The notes: generated by a model from the letters alone, not told the origin. Positions 1 through 9,536 are shown, counted from the stretch's first letter. The stretch is 64,000 bases of DNA from Thioclava sp. SK-1 (GCF_001705665.1 NZ_MDHA01000042.1:62001-126000), one strand, 5' to 3'. Numbers and translations: made by a program.

Positions 1-2
1 GC

Positions 3-218
3 CTTGCGAAAGGTCCGAAGCCAACAACATCACGTCCGCGTGGCCCCAAGACCGAGAAGGATGCGGATACTCGGGCACTAGAAGGTGATCTAACAGCTAC
101 ACTTGGTATGAAGGTGGAGATCAACCACAAGGGTGAAGAAGGCGGCGAGTTTGTGATCCGTTATAAAGACCTGGAAGAATTGGATTTGATTTGCCAGGTT
201 TTGGGCGGAGGCCGCTGA
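3..218 (+). CDS. parB: ParB chromosome-partitioning protein, C-terminal end
   Basis: Partial gene: the frame is open from the window edge and ends at TGA 216-218, giving 71 residues. The segment is a basic Pro/Lys linker followed by the typical ParB C-terminal dimerisation domain, with residues such as LGMKVEINHKG, FVIRYKDLEELD and a Gly-rich tail. ParB binds parS sites and loads SMC as part of ParABS segregation; parA should lie upstream, outside the window. It is convergent with the DUF454 gene with a 1-bp gap and no obvious terminator. Family call is secure; the start is not visible. Confidence 0.9.
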   Translation, partial: LAKGPKPTTSRPRGPKTEKDADTRALEGDLTATLGMKVEINHKGEEGGEFVIRYKDLEELDLICQVLGGGR

Positions 219-219
219 T

Positions 220-573
220 TTAGCGGTCCGGCCTGGTCCAGATAAAGATCATGACACAGCACAATGTTGCGGCCTGAACGCCCAGTAACATACGCGGCAA
301 CCCAAGTCCGACTGAAATCGAAAATGCGATGATAATGGAAAGGGTTGCCGCATATTTGGCCCGACGGGAAATTGCGCCGTGCTCTTGCCAATTTGCAATG
401 GGTGGACCAAATCTTGGATGCGTGATCAGCCAATGATGCAATCGCTCGGATGACCTGGCGAAGCACATCGCTGCCAAAAGCATGAACGGCACGGTTGGCA
501 AAAGCGGCAAGACGACACCGATCAACCCAAGGCTAAAGGCGATGCACGCTGCGATTAGCCAAAGCACACGCAT
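220..573 (-). CDS. ybaN: YbaN/DUF454-family inner-membrane protein
   Basis: 117 residues, the usual size for the YbaN (DUF454) family. Residues 5-40 form a hydrophobic hairpin with the family-like GLIGVVLPLLPTVPFMLLAA pattern, followed by a conserved-looking HWLITHPRFGPPIANW segment and a second hydrophobic stretch (about 75-110). Function in the family is unknown. It is the last gene of a leftward operon; its ATG overlaps the hemW stop by one base (TGATG), so it is probably translationally coupled. Confidence 0.8.
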   Translation of the reverse strand: MRVLWLIAACIAFSLGLIGVVLPLLPTVPFMLLAAMCFARSSERLHHWLITHPRFGPPIANWQEHGAISRRAKYAATLSIIIAFSISVGLGLPRMLLGVQAATLCCVMIFIWTRPDR

Positions 574-1742
574 CAGGGGAGCAGTTCTCTGATTACAGCA
601 TTCAACACTGCGCGGCCTTTATTGGTGGCGCGAATGTTTCTGTCAGAGCATTCAATCATCCCCAACGCGGTCAGGTCGCGCAGTTTGTCTTGCGGTAACC
701 CCATCCCAGCCAACGCGCGATACCGTTGCGGGTCAATTCCCTCGCGTAGACGCAAACCGAACAGTAGAAATTCAATAACCTGCTCGTCTTTTGGAAGCTC
801 ATCGCGGGTGGATTCGCCGGTTCCAAGCGAAGAAACTTTTTCCAACCACAGGGCAGGGGATTTGTCGGTATCAGTGGCATAACGCTGGCCCTGCAGCGTC
901 AAGCGCCCATGTGCCCCGGGGCCGATGCCAGCATAGTCACCATACCGCCAGTAGATTGAATTATGCCGGCTTTCGGCACCAGGCCGCGCATGGTTTGAAA
1001 CTTCATACGCGGGAAAGCCAGCGGCTTCGCAAATATCTTGTGTGGCAAGATACATGTCAGCGGCGTCATCGTCCTGGGGTAAACCGCGCAATTGGCCGCG
1101 ATCGGCGCGCGCACCAAATACGGTGCCGTCTTCGATCGTCAGTTGATAAAGTGACAGATGATCAATGGCCATGGACAAGGCTTCGGACAGTTCCGCTGTC
1201 CATGCGGCCAGGTCCTGGTCTTGTCGGGCATAGATCAGGTCAAAGCTGACCCGATCAAAAACTGATCTTGCAATATCAAAAGCGCGACGCCCTTCCGCGA
1301 CACTGTGCATTCGACCCAAACGACGCAAATCCCCATCATTGAGAGCCTGCATCCCCATAGAGACCCGATTGACGCCGGCATCGGAATAGCCGCGAAAACG
1401 TGAGGATTCGATGCTGGTCGGGTTTGCCTCCAGCGTGATTTCCACATCATTCGACAGCGTCCAGCGGTCGCGAACGCGTTCCAAAATCGCTGCTACCAGG
1501 TCAGGATCCATCAGTGACGGTGTGCCACCGCCAAAGAACACAGTGTTCAGAATACGTCCCTGGGTCAGGGTCGCGACCCGGTCAATTTCCGACAGGTAGG
1601 CGCGTTGCCATTGGGATTGGTCGATACTTTGCGATACATGAGAATTAAAATCGCAATAGGGGCATTTGGCAGCGCAAAATGGCCAGTGCAGATAAAGGCC
1701 GAAGCCGCCGTTTTGCCAATCGTCGCGCTGCCAATCTGTCAT
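573..1742 (-). CDS. hemW: HemW, radical SAM heme chaperone
   Basis: 389 residues, normal length for HemW (formerly annotated as coproporphyrinogen III oxidase-like YggW). The radical SAM motif is Cys23-x3-Cys27-x2-Cys30 (CAAKCPYC), followed by FFGGGTPSLM and LEANP, with a HemN-like C-terminal domain (HNSIYWRYGDYAGIGPGAHG). HemW carries a 4Fe-4S cluster and is known to deliver heme to respiratory proteins rather than oxidise coproporphyrinogen. The start overlaps the ridA stop by 4 bp (ATGA), as is usual in this alphaproteobacterial operon. Confidence 0.93.
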   Translation of the reverse strand: MTDWQRDDWQNGGFGLYLHWPFCAAKCPYCDFNSHVSQSIDQSQWQRAYLSEIDRVATLTQGRILNTVFFGGGTPSLMDPDLVAAILERVRDRWTLSNDVEITLEANPTSIESSRFRGYSDAGVNRVSMGMQALNDGDLRRLGRMHSVAEGRRAFDIARSVFDRVSFDLIYARQDQDLAAWTAELSEALSMAIDHLSLYQLTIEDGTVFGARADRGQLRGLPQDDDAADMYLATQDICEAAGFPAYEVSNHARPGAESRHNSIYWRYGDYAGIGPGAHGRLTLQGQRYATDTDKSPALWLEKVSSLGTGESTRDELPKDEQVIEFLLFGLRLREGIDPQRYRALAGMGLPQDKLRDLTALGMIECSDRNIRATNKGRAVLNAVIRELLP

Positions 1743-2119
1743 CCGCGCAGCGCCGTGACTTCGATTTCTACTTTCATCGCCGGATTAACAAGGCCGGCGA
1801 CGATCATTGTGGCCGCAGGGCGGATATCGCCAAAGGCATCGCCAAGCGCAGGCGCGATTTCTTCTAACAGCGCTGCATCGGTGATGATATAGCTGGCGCG
1901 GACCACGTCGTTTAACGTGAAACCTTCGCCCTCTAGCACCGTTTTGATCGTCGCCAGCGCATTGCGAGCCTGCAGTTCGGCGCTCTCGGGAAAGGTCTTG
2001 GTGACAGGATCTGCCCCCGTGGTACCGGCGATAAAACACCAGTTGCCTTGAACGACGGCACGGGAATACCCCAGCTTTGGCTCATAGGGGGAGCCGCCGG
2101 ATACCAGCTTCTTAGCCAT
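1739..2119 (-). CDS. ridA: RidA/YjgF family enamine-imine deaminase
   Basis: 126 residues from ATG 2119 (MAKKLVSGG). A longer upstream in-frame opening exists but would lie inside rdgB, so the 8-bp-overlap start is preferred. The RidA fold is recognisable from [45 protein letters not shown] and the C-terminal [11 protein letters not shown]...KVEIEVTA. RidA proteins hydrolyse reactive enamine/imine intermediates from PLP enzymes. It is third in the rph-rdgB-ridA-hemW-ybaN operon. A paralogue lies at 47221-47640. Confidence 0.85.
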   Translation of the reverse strand: MAKKLVSGGSPYEPKLGYSRAVVQGNWCFIAGTTGADPVTKTFPESAELQARNALATIKTVLEGEGFTLNDVVRASYIITDAALLEEIAPALGDAFGDIRPAATMIVAGLVNPAMKVEIEVTALRG

Positions 2120-2729
2120 TTTGCACCTCAAGCGCCTTGGTGAATTTGTTGAACGCATCGGCGCGGTGGCTGATACGATTTTTCTCGGCTGCGTCCATCT
2201 CGCCAAAGGTGATATCATAGCCTTGCGGCTGAAACATCGGATCATAACCGTGACCCTCTAGCCCGCGCATTGGCCAGACCAATTCGCCCTCGACCTTGCC
2301 TTCAAACACCTCGTCATGCCCATCCGGCCACGCCAATACCAGGGTCGACCGAAAGCGTGCATGACGCGGCTGATCGGCGCCCTTCTCTTCGCAGGCGTTC
2401 CACGTTTTTTCCATCGCCATTTTAAAATCGCGGCCATTGGATGTTTCGGCCCAATCCGCGGTATAGACGCCGGGTGCGCCATCCAAACAATCCACTTCGA
2501 TGCCGCTGTCATCGGACAGGGCCGGCAAACCTGTGGCCTTTGCTGCGGCATGCGCCTTGATGCGGGCGTTACCGACAAAGGTGGTTTCGGTTTCATCCGG
2601 CTCTGACAGGTTCATCGCTGCCGCACCCACACATTCGATCCCGAAAGGCTCTAACATGGCGGAAATTTCGTCCAGCTTGCCTTGGTTATGGGTCGCAACT
2701 AGCAGTTTCTTGCCGGAAAACGGTCTCAT
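2112..2729 (-). CDS. rdgB: dITP/XTP pyrophosphatase RdgB (HAM1 family)
   Basis: 205 residues. The HAM1 signature is intact: substrate-loop [11 protein letters not shown] near the N terminus, [22 protein letters not shown] around residues 69-90, then [12 protein letters not shown] and a final ISHRADAF. The enzyme removes non-canonical purine dNTPs (dITP, XTP). Its ATG overlaps the rph stop (ATGA), and it overlaps ridA by 8 bp, so all are probably co-translated. Confidence 0.95.
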   Translation of the reverse strand: MRPFSGKKLLVATHNQGKLDEISAMLEPFGIECVGAAAMNLSEPDETETTFVGNARIKAHAAAKATGLPALSDDSGIEVDCLDGAPGVYTADWAETSNGRDFKMAMEKTWNACEEKGADQPRHARFRSTLVLAWPDGHDEVFEGKVEGELVWPMRGLEGHGYDPMFQPQGYDITFGEMDAAEKNRISHRADAFNKFTKALEVQNG

Positions 2730-3439
2730 TTCACGGCCTCTCTCTGTGCTGCCACCAACTCGGCAATTCCTGCCTCTGCCAGATCCATCAGCCCGTTCAG
2801 CTGGTCACGGTTAAACGTGGATCCCTCGGCAGACATTTGTACCTCGATCAGCTTGCCAGAGCCGGTCATAATGAAATTACCATCGGTGCCGGCCTCTGAA
2901 TCTTCTGCATAATCCAAATCGCAGACCATTTGGCCCGCATAGATTCCACAAGAAACTGCCGCAACAGGGTCGATTAGCGGATCAGAGACGATGATCCCCT
3001 TCTTCATCAGCTTGTTCACCGCCAGCTTCAGCGCGACCCAACCACCGGTGATCGCCGCGCAGCGTGTGCCGCCATCGGCCTGGATCACATCGCAATCCAC
3101 AACGATCTGGCGTTCACCCAGCGCAGAGCGGTCTACACCGGCGCGCAACGCCCGGCCGATCAGGCGCTGAATTTCTACCGTCCGGCCCTGCTGCTTACCC
3201 ATTGCGGATTCGCGACGGTTGCGGGTGTTGGTCGCGCGCGGCAACATGCCATATTCCGCAGTCACCCACCCCAGGCCAGAGCCCTTCAGGAATGACGGCG
3301 CGCGATCTTCGATCGTCGCAGTGCATAGAACATGGGTGTCACCCACTTTGATCAGGCAAGAGCCCTCCGCGTGTTTTGTGATCCCGGTTTCGATTGAAAT
3401 GGCGCGCATTTCGCTTAGTTTCCGGCCTGAGGGGCGCAT
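2726..3439 (-). CDS. rph: Ribonuclease PH
   Basis: 237 residues from ATG 3439 ([12 protein letters not shown]), the family's normal length; the upstream in-frame extension to 3490 is not conserved-looking and was trimmed. RNase PH motifs include [42 protein letters not shown], a [16 protein letters not shown] phosphate-binding region and [16 protein letters not shown]. It is a phosphorolytic 3'-5' exonuclease for tRNA 3' ends. First gene of the leftward operon, divergent from hrcA across about 135 bp that should contain both promoters. Confidence 0.95.
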   Translation of the reverse strand: MRPSGRKLSEMRAISIETGITKHAEGSCLIKVGDTHVLCTATIEDRAPSFLKGSGLGWVTAEYGMLPRATNTRNRRESAMGKQQGRTVEIQRLIGRALRAGVDRSALGERQIVVDCDVIQADGGTRCAAITGGWVALKLAVNKLMKKGIIVSDPLIDPVAAVSCGIYAGQMVCDLDYAEDSEAGTDGNFIMTGSGKLIEVQMSAEGSTFNRDQLNGLMDLAEAGIAELVAAQREAVK

Positions 3440-3575
3440 GATCCGTCCTTTCCAGATTGGTCTGATGTCATTTGCGCGCAAGCTACGCATGATGCAAGCC
3501 CCACCGTGGCGAAGAACGGTGGATTGACGCGGCAGTTGGCGCAGACTTTACTGCGCATACCATATGGGCAGCGAC

Positions 3576-4637
3576 ATGAGCGAACAGACGAAGATTATGA
3601 CAGATTTGAACGATCGGTCGCGCGAAGTTTTTCGGCGTGTGGTTGAAGGCTATCTTGAAACGGGCGATCCCGTTGGGTCACGCACGCTGACCCGGATGAT
3701 GAGCGAGAAGCTGTCGGCCGCGACGATCCGTAATGTGATGAACGATCTTGAATATATGGGGCTGTTGGACAGTCCGCATGTCTCGGCAGGGCGCATCCCA
3801 ACGCAGCAGGGGCTGCGGATGTTTGTGGATGGCTTCATGGAGGTGGGTCAGCTTGGCGCTGATGATCGTGCCGCATTGGATGCCACAATGGGGAGCAGCG
3901 ATCCCAATGTCGGATCATTGATGGATCGGGTTGGTTCTGCCTTATCTGGAATTACCCATGGGGCGTCTTTGGTTCTAACCCCAAAGCACGAAGCGCCGAT
4001 CAAACATATTGAATTTGTGGCGCTTGGGGCGGAACGGGCCTTGGTGGTTTTGGTGTTTGCGGATGGACAGGTTGAAAACCGGGTGTTTCAGCCGCCACCG
4101 GGGCAAACCCCATCCTCCATGCGCGAGGCAGCGAATTTCATCAACGCACTGGCCGAGGGCCGCACGTTGAGCGAATTGCGTGAGGTGATTTCGCGTGAAA
4201 TCGGCGCCCGGCGCGCCGAGCTGGACACGCTTGCGGCTGATATGGTGGAGCAGGGTTTGGCGGAGTGGGAGGATAAAGGCACCGCCTATGAACGGTTGAT
4301 TGTCCGGGGGCGTTCGAATCTTTTGGCCGAACCGCAGGACCTGGAACGCATTCGTGACCTGTTCGACGAGCTGGAGCGCAAACGAGATATCGCAGAATTT
4401 CTGAACCTGACACAAGATGGCGATGGTGTGCGCATTTTTATTGGGTCTGAGAACAAGCTTTTTTCACTTTCGGGTTCCTCTCTGGTCGTCTCTCCCTATA
4501 TGAACGCTGACCGGAAGATCATCGGTGCAATCGGAGTTATCGGTCCAACACGGCTGAACTACGGGCGCATCGTTCCGATAGTGGATTATACAGCGCAACT
4601 GGTCGGCCGGATGCTGTCCGGGCAGGGCAAAGGATGA
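3576..4637 (+). CDS. hrcA: HrcA heat-shock transcriptional repressor
   Basis: About 353 residues from ATG 3576; ATGs at 3564 and 3600 are alternatives and no Shine-Dalgarno clearly decides. The N-terminal winged helix is clear (SREVFRRVVEGYLETGDPVGS, then LSAATIRNVMNDLE and SPHVSAGRIPT), followed by the GAF-like HrcA domain ending in YGRIVPIVDYTAQLVGRML. HrcA represses CIRCE-controlled groESL/dnaK-type genes with GroEL as co-effector. I saw no CIRCE element in the window. It overlaps grpE by 4 bp (ATGA). Confidence 0.94.
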   Translation: MSEQTKIMTDLNDRSREVFRRVVEGYLETGDPVGSRTLTRMMSEKLSAATIRNVMNDLEYMGLLDSPHVSAGRIPTQQGLRMFVDGFMEVGQLGADDRAALDATMGSSDPNVGSLMDRVGSALSGITHGASLVLTPKHEAPIKHIEFVALGAERALVVLVFADGQVENRVFQPPPGQTPSSMREAANFINALAEGRTLSELREVISREIGARRAELDTLAADMVEQGLAEWEDKGTAYERLIVRGRSNLLAEPQDLERIRDLFDELERKRDIAEFLNLTQDGDGVRIFIGSENKLFSLSGSSLVVSPYMNADRKIIGAIGVIGPTRLNYGRIVPIVDYTAQLVGRMLSGQGKG

Positions 4638-5194
4638 AACGCATGAGCGAAAAGAAAGACGATATGGCCGACGATCAGGTCCATCTTGACGAGACATTTG
4701 AGGACATCATGATTGATGGTGCCCCTGATGAATTGGAAACACTTCGCGCAGAACGTGATGATTTGCGTGACAAATGGATGCGCGCGTTGGCAGATGCCGA
4801 AAACTCGCGCAAGCGGGCCGATAAAGATCGTCGTGACGCAGAAAACTATGGCGGTTCGCGTTTGGCGCGCGACATGTTGCCGGTCTATGACAACATGAAA
4901 CGAGCGCTGGAAGCGATGACGGAAGAATTCCGGGCCCAGGCCGCGGCCTTGGCTGAGGGTGTGGAATTGACCCAGCGCGAGCTGGTGCATGTGTTTGAAA
5001 AACACGGCATTCACAAGATTGCGCCGGCTGTTGGGGATAAATTCGATCCATCGCATCACGAAGCGATGTTCGAGGCGCCCGTGCCCGGCACGGTTGCTGG
5101 GGACATCATTCAGGTTATGGATGAAGGGTTCATGTTACATGACCGTCTGCTTCGCCCCGCGAAAGTCGGCGTCAGCTCGATGCCCAAGAGCTAA
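4634..5194 (+). CDS. grpE: GrpE nucleotide-exchange factor for DnaK
   Basis: 186 residues; ATG 4634 overlaps the hrcA stop, and ATG 4643 is an alternative start. An acidic N terminus is followed by a long charged helix (about 35-85) with RDKWMRALADAENSRKRADKDR, then the beta-domain with HGIHKIAPAVGDKFDPSHHEAM and GFMLHDRLLRPAKVGVS, the diagnostic GrpE C terminus. It exchanges ADP on DnaK. dnaK itself is not in the window, so the chaperone operon is split, as in other Rhodobacterales. Confidence 0.95.
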   Translation: MKRMSEKKDDMADDQVHLDETFEDIMIDGAPDELETLRAERDDLRDKWMRALADAENSRKRADKDRRDAENYGGSRLARDMLPVYDNMKRALEAMTEEFRAQAAALAEGVELTQRELVHVFEKHGIHKIAPAVGDKFDPSHHEAMFEAPVPGTVAGDIIQVMDEGFMLHDRLLRPAKVGVSSMPKS

Positions 5195-5237
5195 GCTCAG
5201 GTAAAAGACGACCTGAGACTGCAAGACACTTGCTGGT

Positions 5238-5253
5238 AGGGGCTTCGGCCCCT
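5238..5253 (+). terminator. GC-rich hairpin after grpE
   Basis: AGGGGC-TTCG-GCCCCT forms a perfect 6-bp stem closed by a stable TTCG tetraloop, 43 bp after the grpE stop. No U-tract follows, so it may be a weak terminator or a 3'-end stabiliser. Confidence 0.5.
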
Positions 5254-5568
5254 GCCTATGGCACATCAGATCCGCCTTTGGTGAAATGGCCAGGGCATGG
5301 CCGCGATGCGCCCATAGATCCATTGCCTTCGCACCGCGATGTCGATCCCATCATCTGCTAAAAATTTCGCATTACATGAAACCTGCTTCGGCGGGTATTT
5401 CGCATTTCTTGCTGCTGCGTGTCGAATCATTTTACGAAAAAACACCATGATTTTCAGATAGATATAGATTTTTTAAATTTTTCTTGCTCAAGCAGAGATC
5501 CTATGGTTTCTTAAAAATGAAACATCGTTCTGAAAAAATAATATCGATGTTCCAATGGGAGGAAATTG
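5254..5568 (+). promoter_or_regulatory. AT-rich leader of the uronate operon with inverted repeats
   Basis: There is no gene here. The stretch from about 5440 is strikingly AT-rich. Two overlapping symmetric patterns are visible: GTTTC (5506-5510) with GAAAC (5519-5523), and GAAACATCG (5519-5527) with CGATGTTCC (5545-5553). They end just before a strong Shine-Dalgarno (GGGAGG, 5557-5562). This is the position expected for the operator of a sugar-acid repressor (GntR/IclR/LacI type), but no regulator gene is adjacent and the regulator is unknown. Confidence 0.4.
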
Positions 5569-6687
5569 ATGCATCCGTTACTGCGGGAAGAAGACCGATT
5601 CATTTCACGCGCTGATCTTTGTGGGCTGATTGACCGTCTGACGGATAATTTGATCCATATCGAAGATACCACAGGCGAATTTATCCTGCGTTTGGAAGAT
5701 GGCCGTGAAATCGACACCAAAGGCTGGGCCGGTTGGGAGTGGACCCACGGCATTGGCCTTTACGGATTGTTGAAATATTGGCAGTTGACCGGAAATGTGC
5801 AGGCAATGGAGATCATTCGTGATTGGTTTCGCGACAGGATCGCCGCAGGTGTGCCGACGAAAAATATCAACACTGTTGCGCCATTTCTGACCGCCGCGCA
5901 TTTGTATGAAATGGATCGGGATCCTACCTGGCTGCCTTATCTTGATCGTTGGGCAGAATGGGTGATGCATGAAATGCCCAAAACGCGGGACGGCGGTTTA
6001 CAGCATATCGTGTATAACTCGGTCAACCATCAGCAAATGTGGGATGACACATTGATGATGAGCGTTCTTCCCCTTGCCAAAATTGGTTTGGTGCTGAACC
6101 GCCCCGAATATGTGGAAGAGGCGAAATACCAATTTCTGATCCATGCCCAGTATTTGGCGGATACTGAAACCGGGTTGTGGTTCCACGGCTGGAGCTTCGA
6201 CGGGAACCACAATTTCGCCAAGGCGCTTTGGGCGCGCGGCAATAGCTGGATTACCATTGTCATTCCCGAATTCATCGAACTGTTGGATCTGAAACCAGAT
6301 AATCCAGTGCGCCGCCATCTGATTGCGCTGTTGAACCGGCAGGCACAGGCGCTGGCACAATGTCAGGATGACAGCGGCTTATGGCACACGCTTTTGAACG
6401 ATCCTGACAGTTATTTGGAAAGCTCGGCTGCGGCTGGGTTTGCCTATGGGCTGATGAAAGGCGTGCGCAAACGCTATTTAGATCCGTCATACGGACCTAT
6501 TGCAGAGCGCGCGATCCGCGGTGTGATTGATCGCATTACCCCACAAGGAGAGCTGCTGGACGTGTCCTTCGGCACGGCGATGGGCAGCGATCTTGACTAT
6601 TATCGGCAGATCCCGCGCACGTCGATGCCCTATGGGCAGGCGATGGCAATGTTCGCGCTGACGGAGCTGCTCAACGATTACATCTGA
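5569..6687 (+). CDS. GH105/GH88-type unsaturated glycuronyl hydrolase
   Basis: 372 residues from ATG 5569, with GGGAGG 7 nt upstream; an in-frame TTG at 5566 is less likely. The (alpha/alpha)6 unsaturated rhamnogalacturonyl hydrolase family (YteR-like) is indicated by GWEWTHGIGLYGLLKYW, the catalytic-region WDD (Asp159/Asp160, MWDDTLMMS), WFHGWSFDG and ALWARGNSW. There is no signal peptide, so it should act in the cytoplasm on imported unsaturated di- or oligosaccharides made by polysaccharide lyases, releasing a 4,5-unsaturated uronate. Context (TRAP importer, KduI, KduD) fits. The sugar could come from pectin, ulvan or a similar algal polymer; the sequence does not decide. Confidence 0.85.
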   Translation: MHPLLREEDRFISRADLCGLIDRLTDNLIHIEDTTGEFILRLEDGREIDTKGWAGWEWTHGIGLYGLLKYWQLTGNVQAMEIIRDWFRDRIAAGVPTKNINTVAPFLTAAHLYEMDRDPTWLPYLDRWAEWVMHEMPKTRDGGLQHIVYNSVNHQQMWDDTLMMSVLPLAKIGLVLNRPEYVEEAKYQFLIHAQYLADTETGLWFHGWSFDGNHNFAKALWARGNSWITIVIPEFIELLDLKPDNPVRRHLIALLNRQAQALAQCQDDSGLWHTLLNDPDSYLESSAAAGFAYGLMKGVRKRYLDPSYGPIAERAIRGVIDRITPQGELLDVSFGTAMGSDLDYYRQIPRTSMPYGQAMAMFALTELLNDYI

Positions 6688-6710
6688 TTGGTTCTTAGGG
6701 AGGAGACACC

Positions 6711-7691
6711 ATGACAAAACTGGCATTTACAACGGCGATGTCACTGCTGGCGATGGCTGCCACAACACAGGCTGAGACATTGCGCTTTGCCTATGCGCAG
6801 AATGCGACGCCTACGGTGGAGGCGATGCAAAAATTCGGAGAGCTGGTCGCAGAAAAGACCAATGGTGCCGTAACAGTGACGTTTTTTCCCGATGGGCAGC
6901 TGGGCGGCGAACGCGAACTGGTTGAAATGGTTCAGGGCGGTTTGCTGGACATGACCAAGGTCTCTGGCGGGTTGATGGAAAGCTTCTCACCAATTTATGG
7001 CGTGTTCTCGATGCCCTATCTTTTCAATGACGAGGCGCATTTCTACGCCGCGATGGATACGCCTGCGGTTGTTGACCCGATTTACAGCTCTACCGAAGGG
7101 TCGGGCATGGTCGCGCTGACATACTATAATTCCGGGGCCCGGTCATTTTATACTAAGGATAAGCCGATCATGTCGGTGGAGGATCTGAAGGGCCTGAAAA
7201 TTCGGGTGCTGCAATCGCCAACGCTCATCACGATGGTTGAAATGTTGGGCGCGGCCCCAATCGCCATGTCACAGGCAGAGGTCTACACCTCTATCCAACA
7301 AGGCGTGCTGGACGGCGCGGAAAACAATGAATTTGCGATCACCATTGCCCGGCATGGTGAGGTTGCAAAGGAATATTCCTATGACATGCATTCGCGCATC
7401 CCGGATGTGGTTCTGATTTCAACCGCAACGCTGAACCGACTGTCCGAGGAATATCGCGCCGCCGTGCAAGAGGCTGCACGCGAAAGCACGGAGTTTCATA
7501 AGGGTGTTTGGGGTGCGTCGGTAGAGGCGGCACGCAAACAATCCGAAGACGATTTCGGCGTCACCTTCCATTACCCCGATGTTGCGCAATTCCAAGCGGC
7601 GGTGGCGCCGATGTATGACGCGCTGAAAGACGAGCCAGAAAAATACGCGATCTTTGAAGCGATCCGCGATGTTGCAGGATCGCAGATGTGA
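6711..7691 (+). CDS. dctP: TRAP transporter substrate-binding protein (DctP family)
   Basis: 326 residues with an N-terminal signal peptide (about 1-21, cleavage near TQA-ET) and strong GGGAGGAG Shine-Dalgarno. DctP/DUF-TRAP features are FPDGQLGGERELVEMVQGGLLDM, the specificity helix LKGLKIRVLQSP, and AEVYTSIQQGVLDGAENNE. The conserved Arg of LKIRV usually binds the substrate carboxylate, which fits a uronate-containing ligand. It is periplasmic and partners with the DctQ and DctM genes immediately downstream (TGATG overlap). Ligand is inferred from operon context only. Confidence 0.9.
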   Translation: MTKLAFTTAMSLLAMAATTQAETLRFAYAQNATPTVEAMQKFGELVAEKTNGAVTVTFFPDGQLGGERELVEMVQGGLLDMTKVSGGLMESFSPIYGVFSMPYLFNDEAHFYAAMDTPAVVDPIYSSTEGSGMVALTYYNSGARSFYTKDKPIMSVEDLKGLKIRVLQSPTLITMVEMLGAAPIAMSQAEVYTSIQQGVLDGAENNEFAITIARHGEVAKEYSYDMHSRIPDVVLISTATLNRLSEEYRAAVQEAARESTEFHKGVWGASVEAARKQSEDDFGVTFHYPDVAQFQAAVAPMYDALKDEPEKYAIFEAIRDVAGSQM

Positions 7692-8200
7692 TGGGTGTGC
7701 GGCGCTGCCTTGATATGGCTGTTGGCGGGGCCTGTGCGCTGTTGCTTGTGGCCATGGTATGTGTCCTTAGCTGGCAGGTGATCAGCCGCTATGTGCTGGG
7801 GGCTCCATCTACATTTTCAGAAGAAGTGCTGCGTTTCGGTGTGATCTGGTTGTCCCTTTTGGGGGCAGCCTATGCCACAGGTGCGGGCACACATATGACC
7901 ATCGACCTGCTGCGCGAGCTTTCGAGCGGCTGGAAACGCCGTATGTTAGAGACGTTTGTGCCAATTTCACTGATCTTGTTCGCGGGGTTTGTGCTGGTCC
8001 TGGGCGGGGTGCGCGGCGTGCAGATTGCCGGGGTGCAAACCAGCCCGGTGCTGGGTATCCCGATGAAGCTGATCTATGCCAGCCTGCCGACCTCTGGCGT
8101 GCTGATCATAGGGTATAGCCTGCTGAACCTGATCGATATTTTACGTCAAAAATGCACGCAGCCAGATGCGGTCGCGCGCGCCTTGGCTTTGGGGGAGTAG
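7691..8200 (+). CDS. dctQ: TRAP transporter small permease (DctQ family)
   Basis: About 169 residues from ATG 7691, which overlaps the dctP stop by one base; a GTG at 7688 is also possible. Four hydrophobic segments are visible (about 10-30, 45-65, 90-110, 130-150), with the family's SEEVLRFGVIWLSLLGAAYA motif after TM1. DctQ pairs with DctM in Na+-driven TRAP uptake. Its stop is 2 bp before the dctM ATG. Confidence 0.88.
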   Translation: MGVRRCLDMAVGGACALLLVAMVCVLSWQVISRYVLGAPSTFSEEVLRFGVIWLSLLGAAYATGAGTHMTIDLLRELSSGWKRRMLETFVPISLILFAGFVLVLGGVRGVQIAGVQTSPVLGIPMKLIYASLPTSGVLIIGYSLLNLIDILRQKCTQPDAVARALALGE

Positions 8201-8202
8201 CA

Positions 8203-9501
8203 ATGGCAACGACCGCTAGTTTTGTTTTATTGGGTGTGTTCGGCACATTGGCAATGCTTGGCCTGCCCTTGGCTGTTGCGATTGTCGCGGCGGCCTTGGC
8301 GGCGGTTGCGCTTGTCGCGCCGCTGGATATGGCGCTGTTTACCGCTGCGCAGAAAATGATGGCCAGCCTGGACAGTTTCTCATTACTGGCGGTGCCGTTT
8401 TTCATCCTGTCCGGAGTGATCATGAACTCTGGCGGAATTGCGGTGAAATTGGTGAATTTTGCCAAGCTGATCGTCGGGCGGGTGCCGGGATCATTGGCGC
8501 AAACGAATATCGCCGGGAATATGTTATTTGGCTGTATTTCGGGCTCTGCTATTGCGGCCTCCACCTCTATCGGTGGCGTTTTGGTGCCGATGCAGGTGCG
8601 CGATGGCTATGATAAAGATTTCGCCGCAGCTGTGAATATCGCATCGGCGCCCACCGGGATGCTGATACCGCCCACAACGGCGTTTATCATTTATTCCTTG
8701 GTCTCTGGTGGAACCTCTATCGCCGCGCTTTTTGTGGCGGGCGCGGTGGCGGGTACGCTTTGGGGTCTGGGAATGATGCTGATTGTGGGCCTTGTCGCGT
8801 GGCGGCGCGGCTATCCGTTGGCGCCGCGCGTAGGGCTGCCGGACGCGCTGCGCATCACACTAGAGGCCATCCCGGCATTGATGTTGGTGGTGATTGTGAT
8901 CGGCGGAATTGTCGGTGGGATTTTCACTGCGGTTGAGGCCTCTGGCATCGCCGTCATCTATACGCTAATTTTGGCATTTGGTGTCTATCGCACCGCACCT
9001 TTGCGCGATTTGCCGGGTTTTTTCGTTGAAACCGCAAAGGTGACCGGGGCGATCATGCTGCTTTTGGCGGCCTCTGCCGCGCTAAGCTTTGCGATGGCGT
9101 TTACGGGCATTCCAGCGGCGATCACCAGCCTTATCCTTGGGCTGTCCGACAATCCTATTGTGGTGTTGATCATCATAAACCTGGTGCTTTTAGTGGTGGG
9201 TTGTTTCATGGATATCGGTCCTGCCATTCTGATTTTCACACCGATTTTGCTGCCGATTGCGCAGAAGATTGGTGTCGATCCTGTGCAATTCGGTGTGATC
9301 TTGGTGTTCAATCTGGCGATTGGCACCATCACGCCGCCCGTCGGCACTGGCCTGTTTGTTGGTGCCTCTGTCGCGAAAATCCGGGTCGAGTTGGCGATCC
9401 GGGCGCTTGCGCCATTTTACCTCCTCCTCGTTGGATTGCTGCTGGTGGTCACCTACTGGCCCGCGCTGACGATGACCTTGCCCCGCCTCTTTGGCCTATA
9501 G
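8203..9501 (+). CDS. dctM: TRAP transporter large permease (DctM family)
   Basis: 432 residues from ATG 8203; an earlier in-frame opening inside dctQ was rejected. It is almost entirely hydrophobic (about 12 TM segments), with DctM hallmarks AVPFFILSGVIMNSGGIA, GNMLFGCISGSAIAASTSIGG, ASAPTGMLIPPTTAFIIYS, GCFMDIGPAILIFTPILLPI and a final NLAIGTITPPVGTGLFVG. It forms the transport channel with DctQ, using substrate delivered by the DctP protein. Confidence 0.93.
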   Translation: MATTASFVLLGVFGTLAMLGLPLAVAIVAAALAAVALVAPLDMALFTAAQKMMASLDSFSLLAVPFFILSGVIMNSGGIAVKLVNFAKLIVGRVPGSLAQTNIAGNMLFGCISGSAIAASTSIGGVLVPMQVRDGYDKDFAAAVNIASAPTGMLIPPTTAFIIYSLVSGGTSIAALFVAGAVAGTLWGLGMMLIVGLVAWRRGYPLAPRVGLPDALRITLEAIPALMLVVIVIGGIVGGIFTAVEASGIAVIYTLILAFGVYRTAPLRDLPGFFVETAKVTGAIMLLLAASAALSFAMAFTGIPAAITSLILGLSDNPIVVLIIINLVLLVVGCFMDIGPAILIFTPILLPIAQKIGVDPVQFGVILVFNLAIGTITPPVGTGLFVGASVAKIRVELAIRALAPFYLLLVGLLLVVTYWPALTMTLPRLFGL

Positions 9502-9536
9502 GCCGGGGCTGCTGACATATGACTGAAAGGACGATT

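Noticed and set aside
3440-3575. CIRCE element at the rph-hrcA divergent promoter
   Set aside because: No TTAGCACTC-N9-GAGTGCTAA-like sequence was found.
5506-5553. Assignment of the inverted repeats to a KdgR box
   Set aside because: GAAAC/GTTTC elements are suggestive, but the spacing and right half do not match the KdgR consensus well enough.
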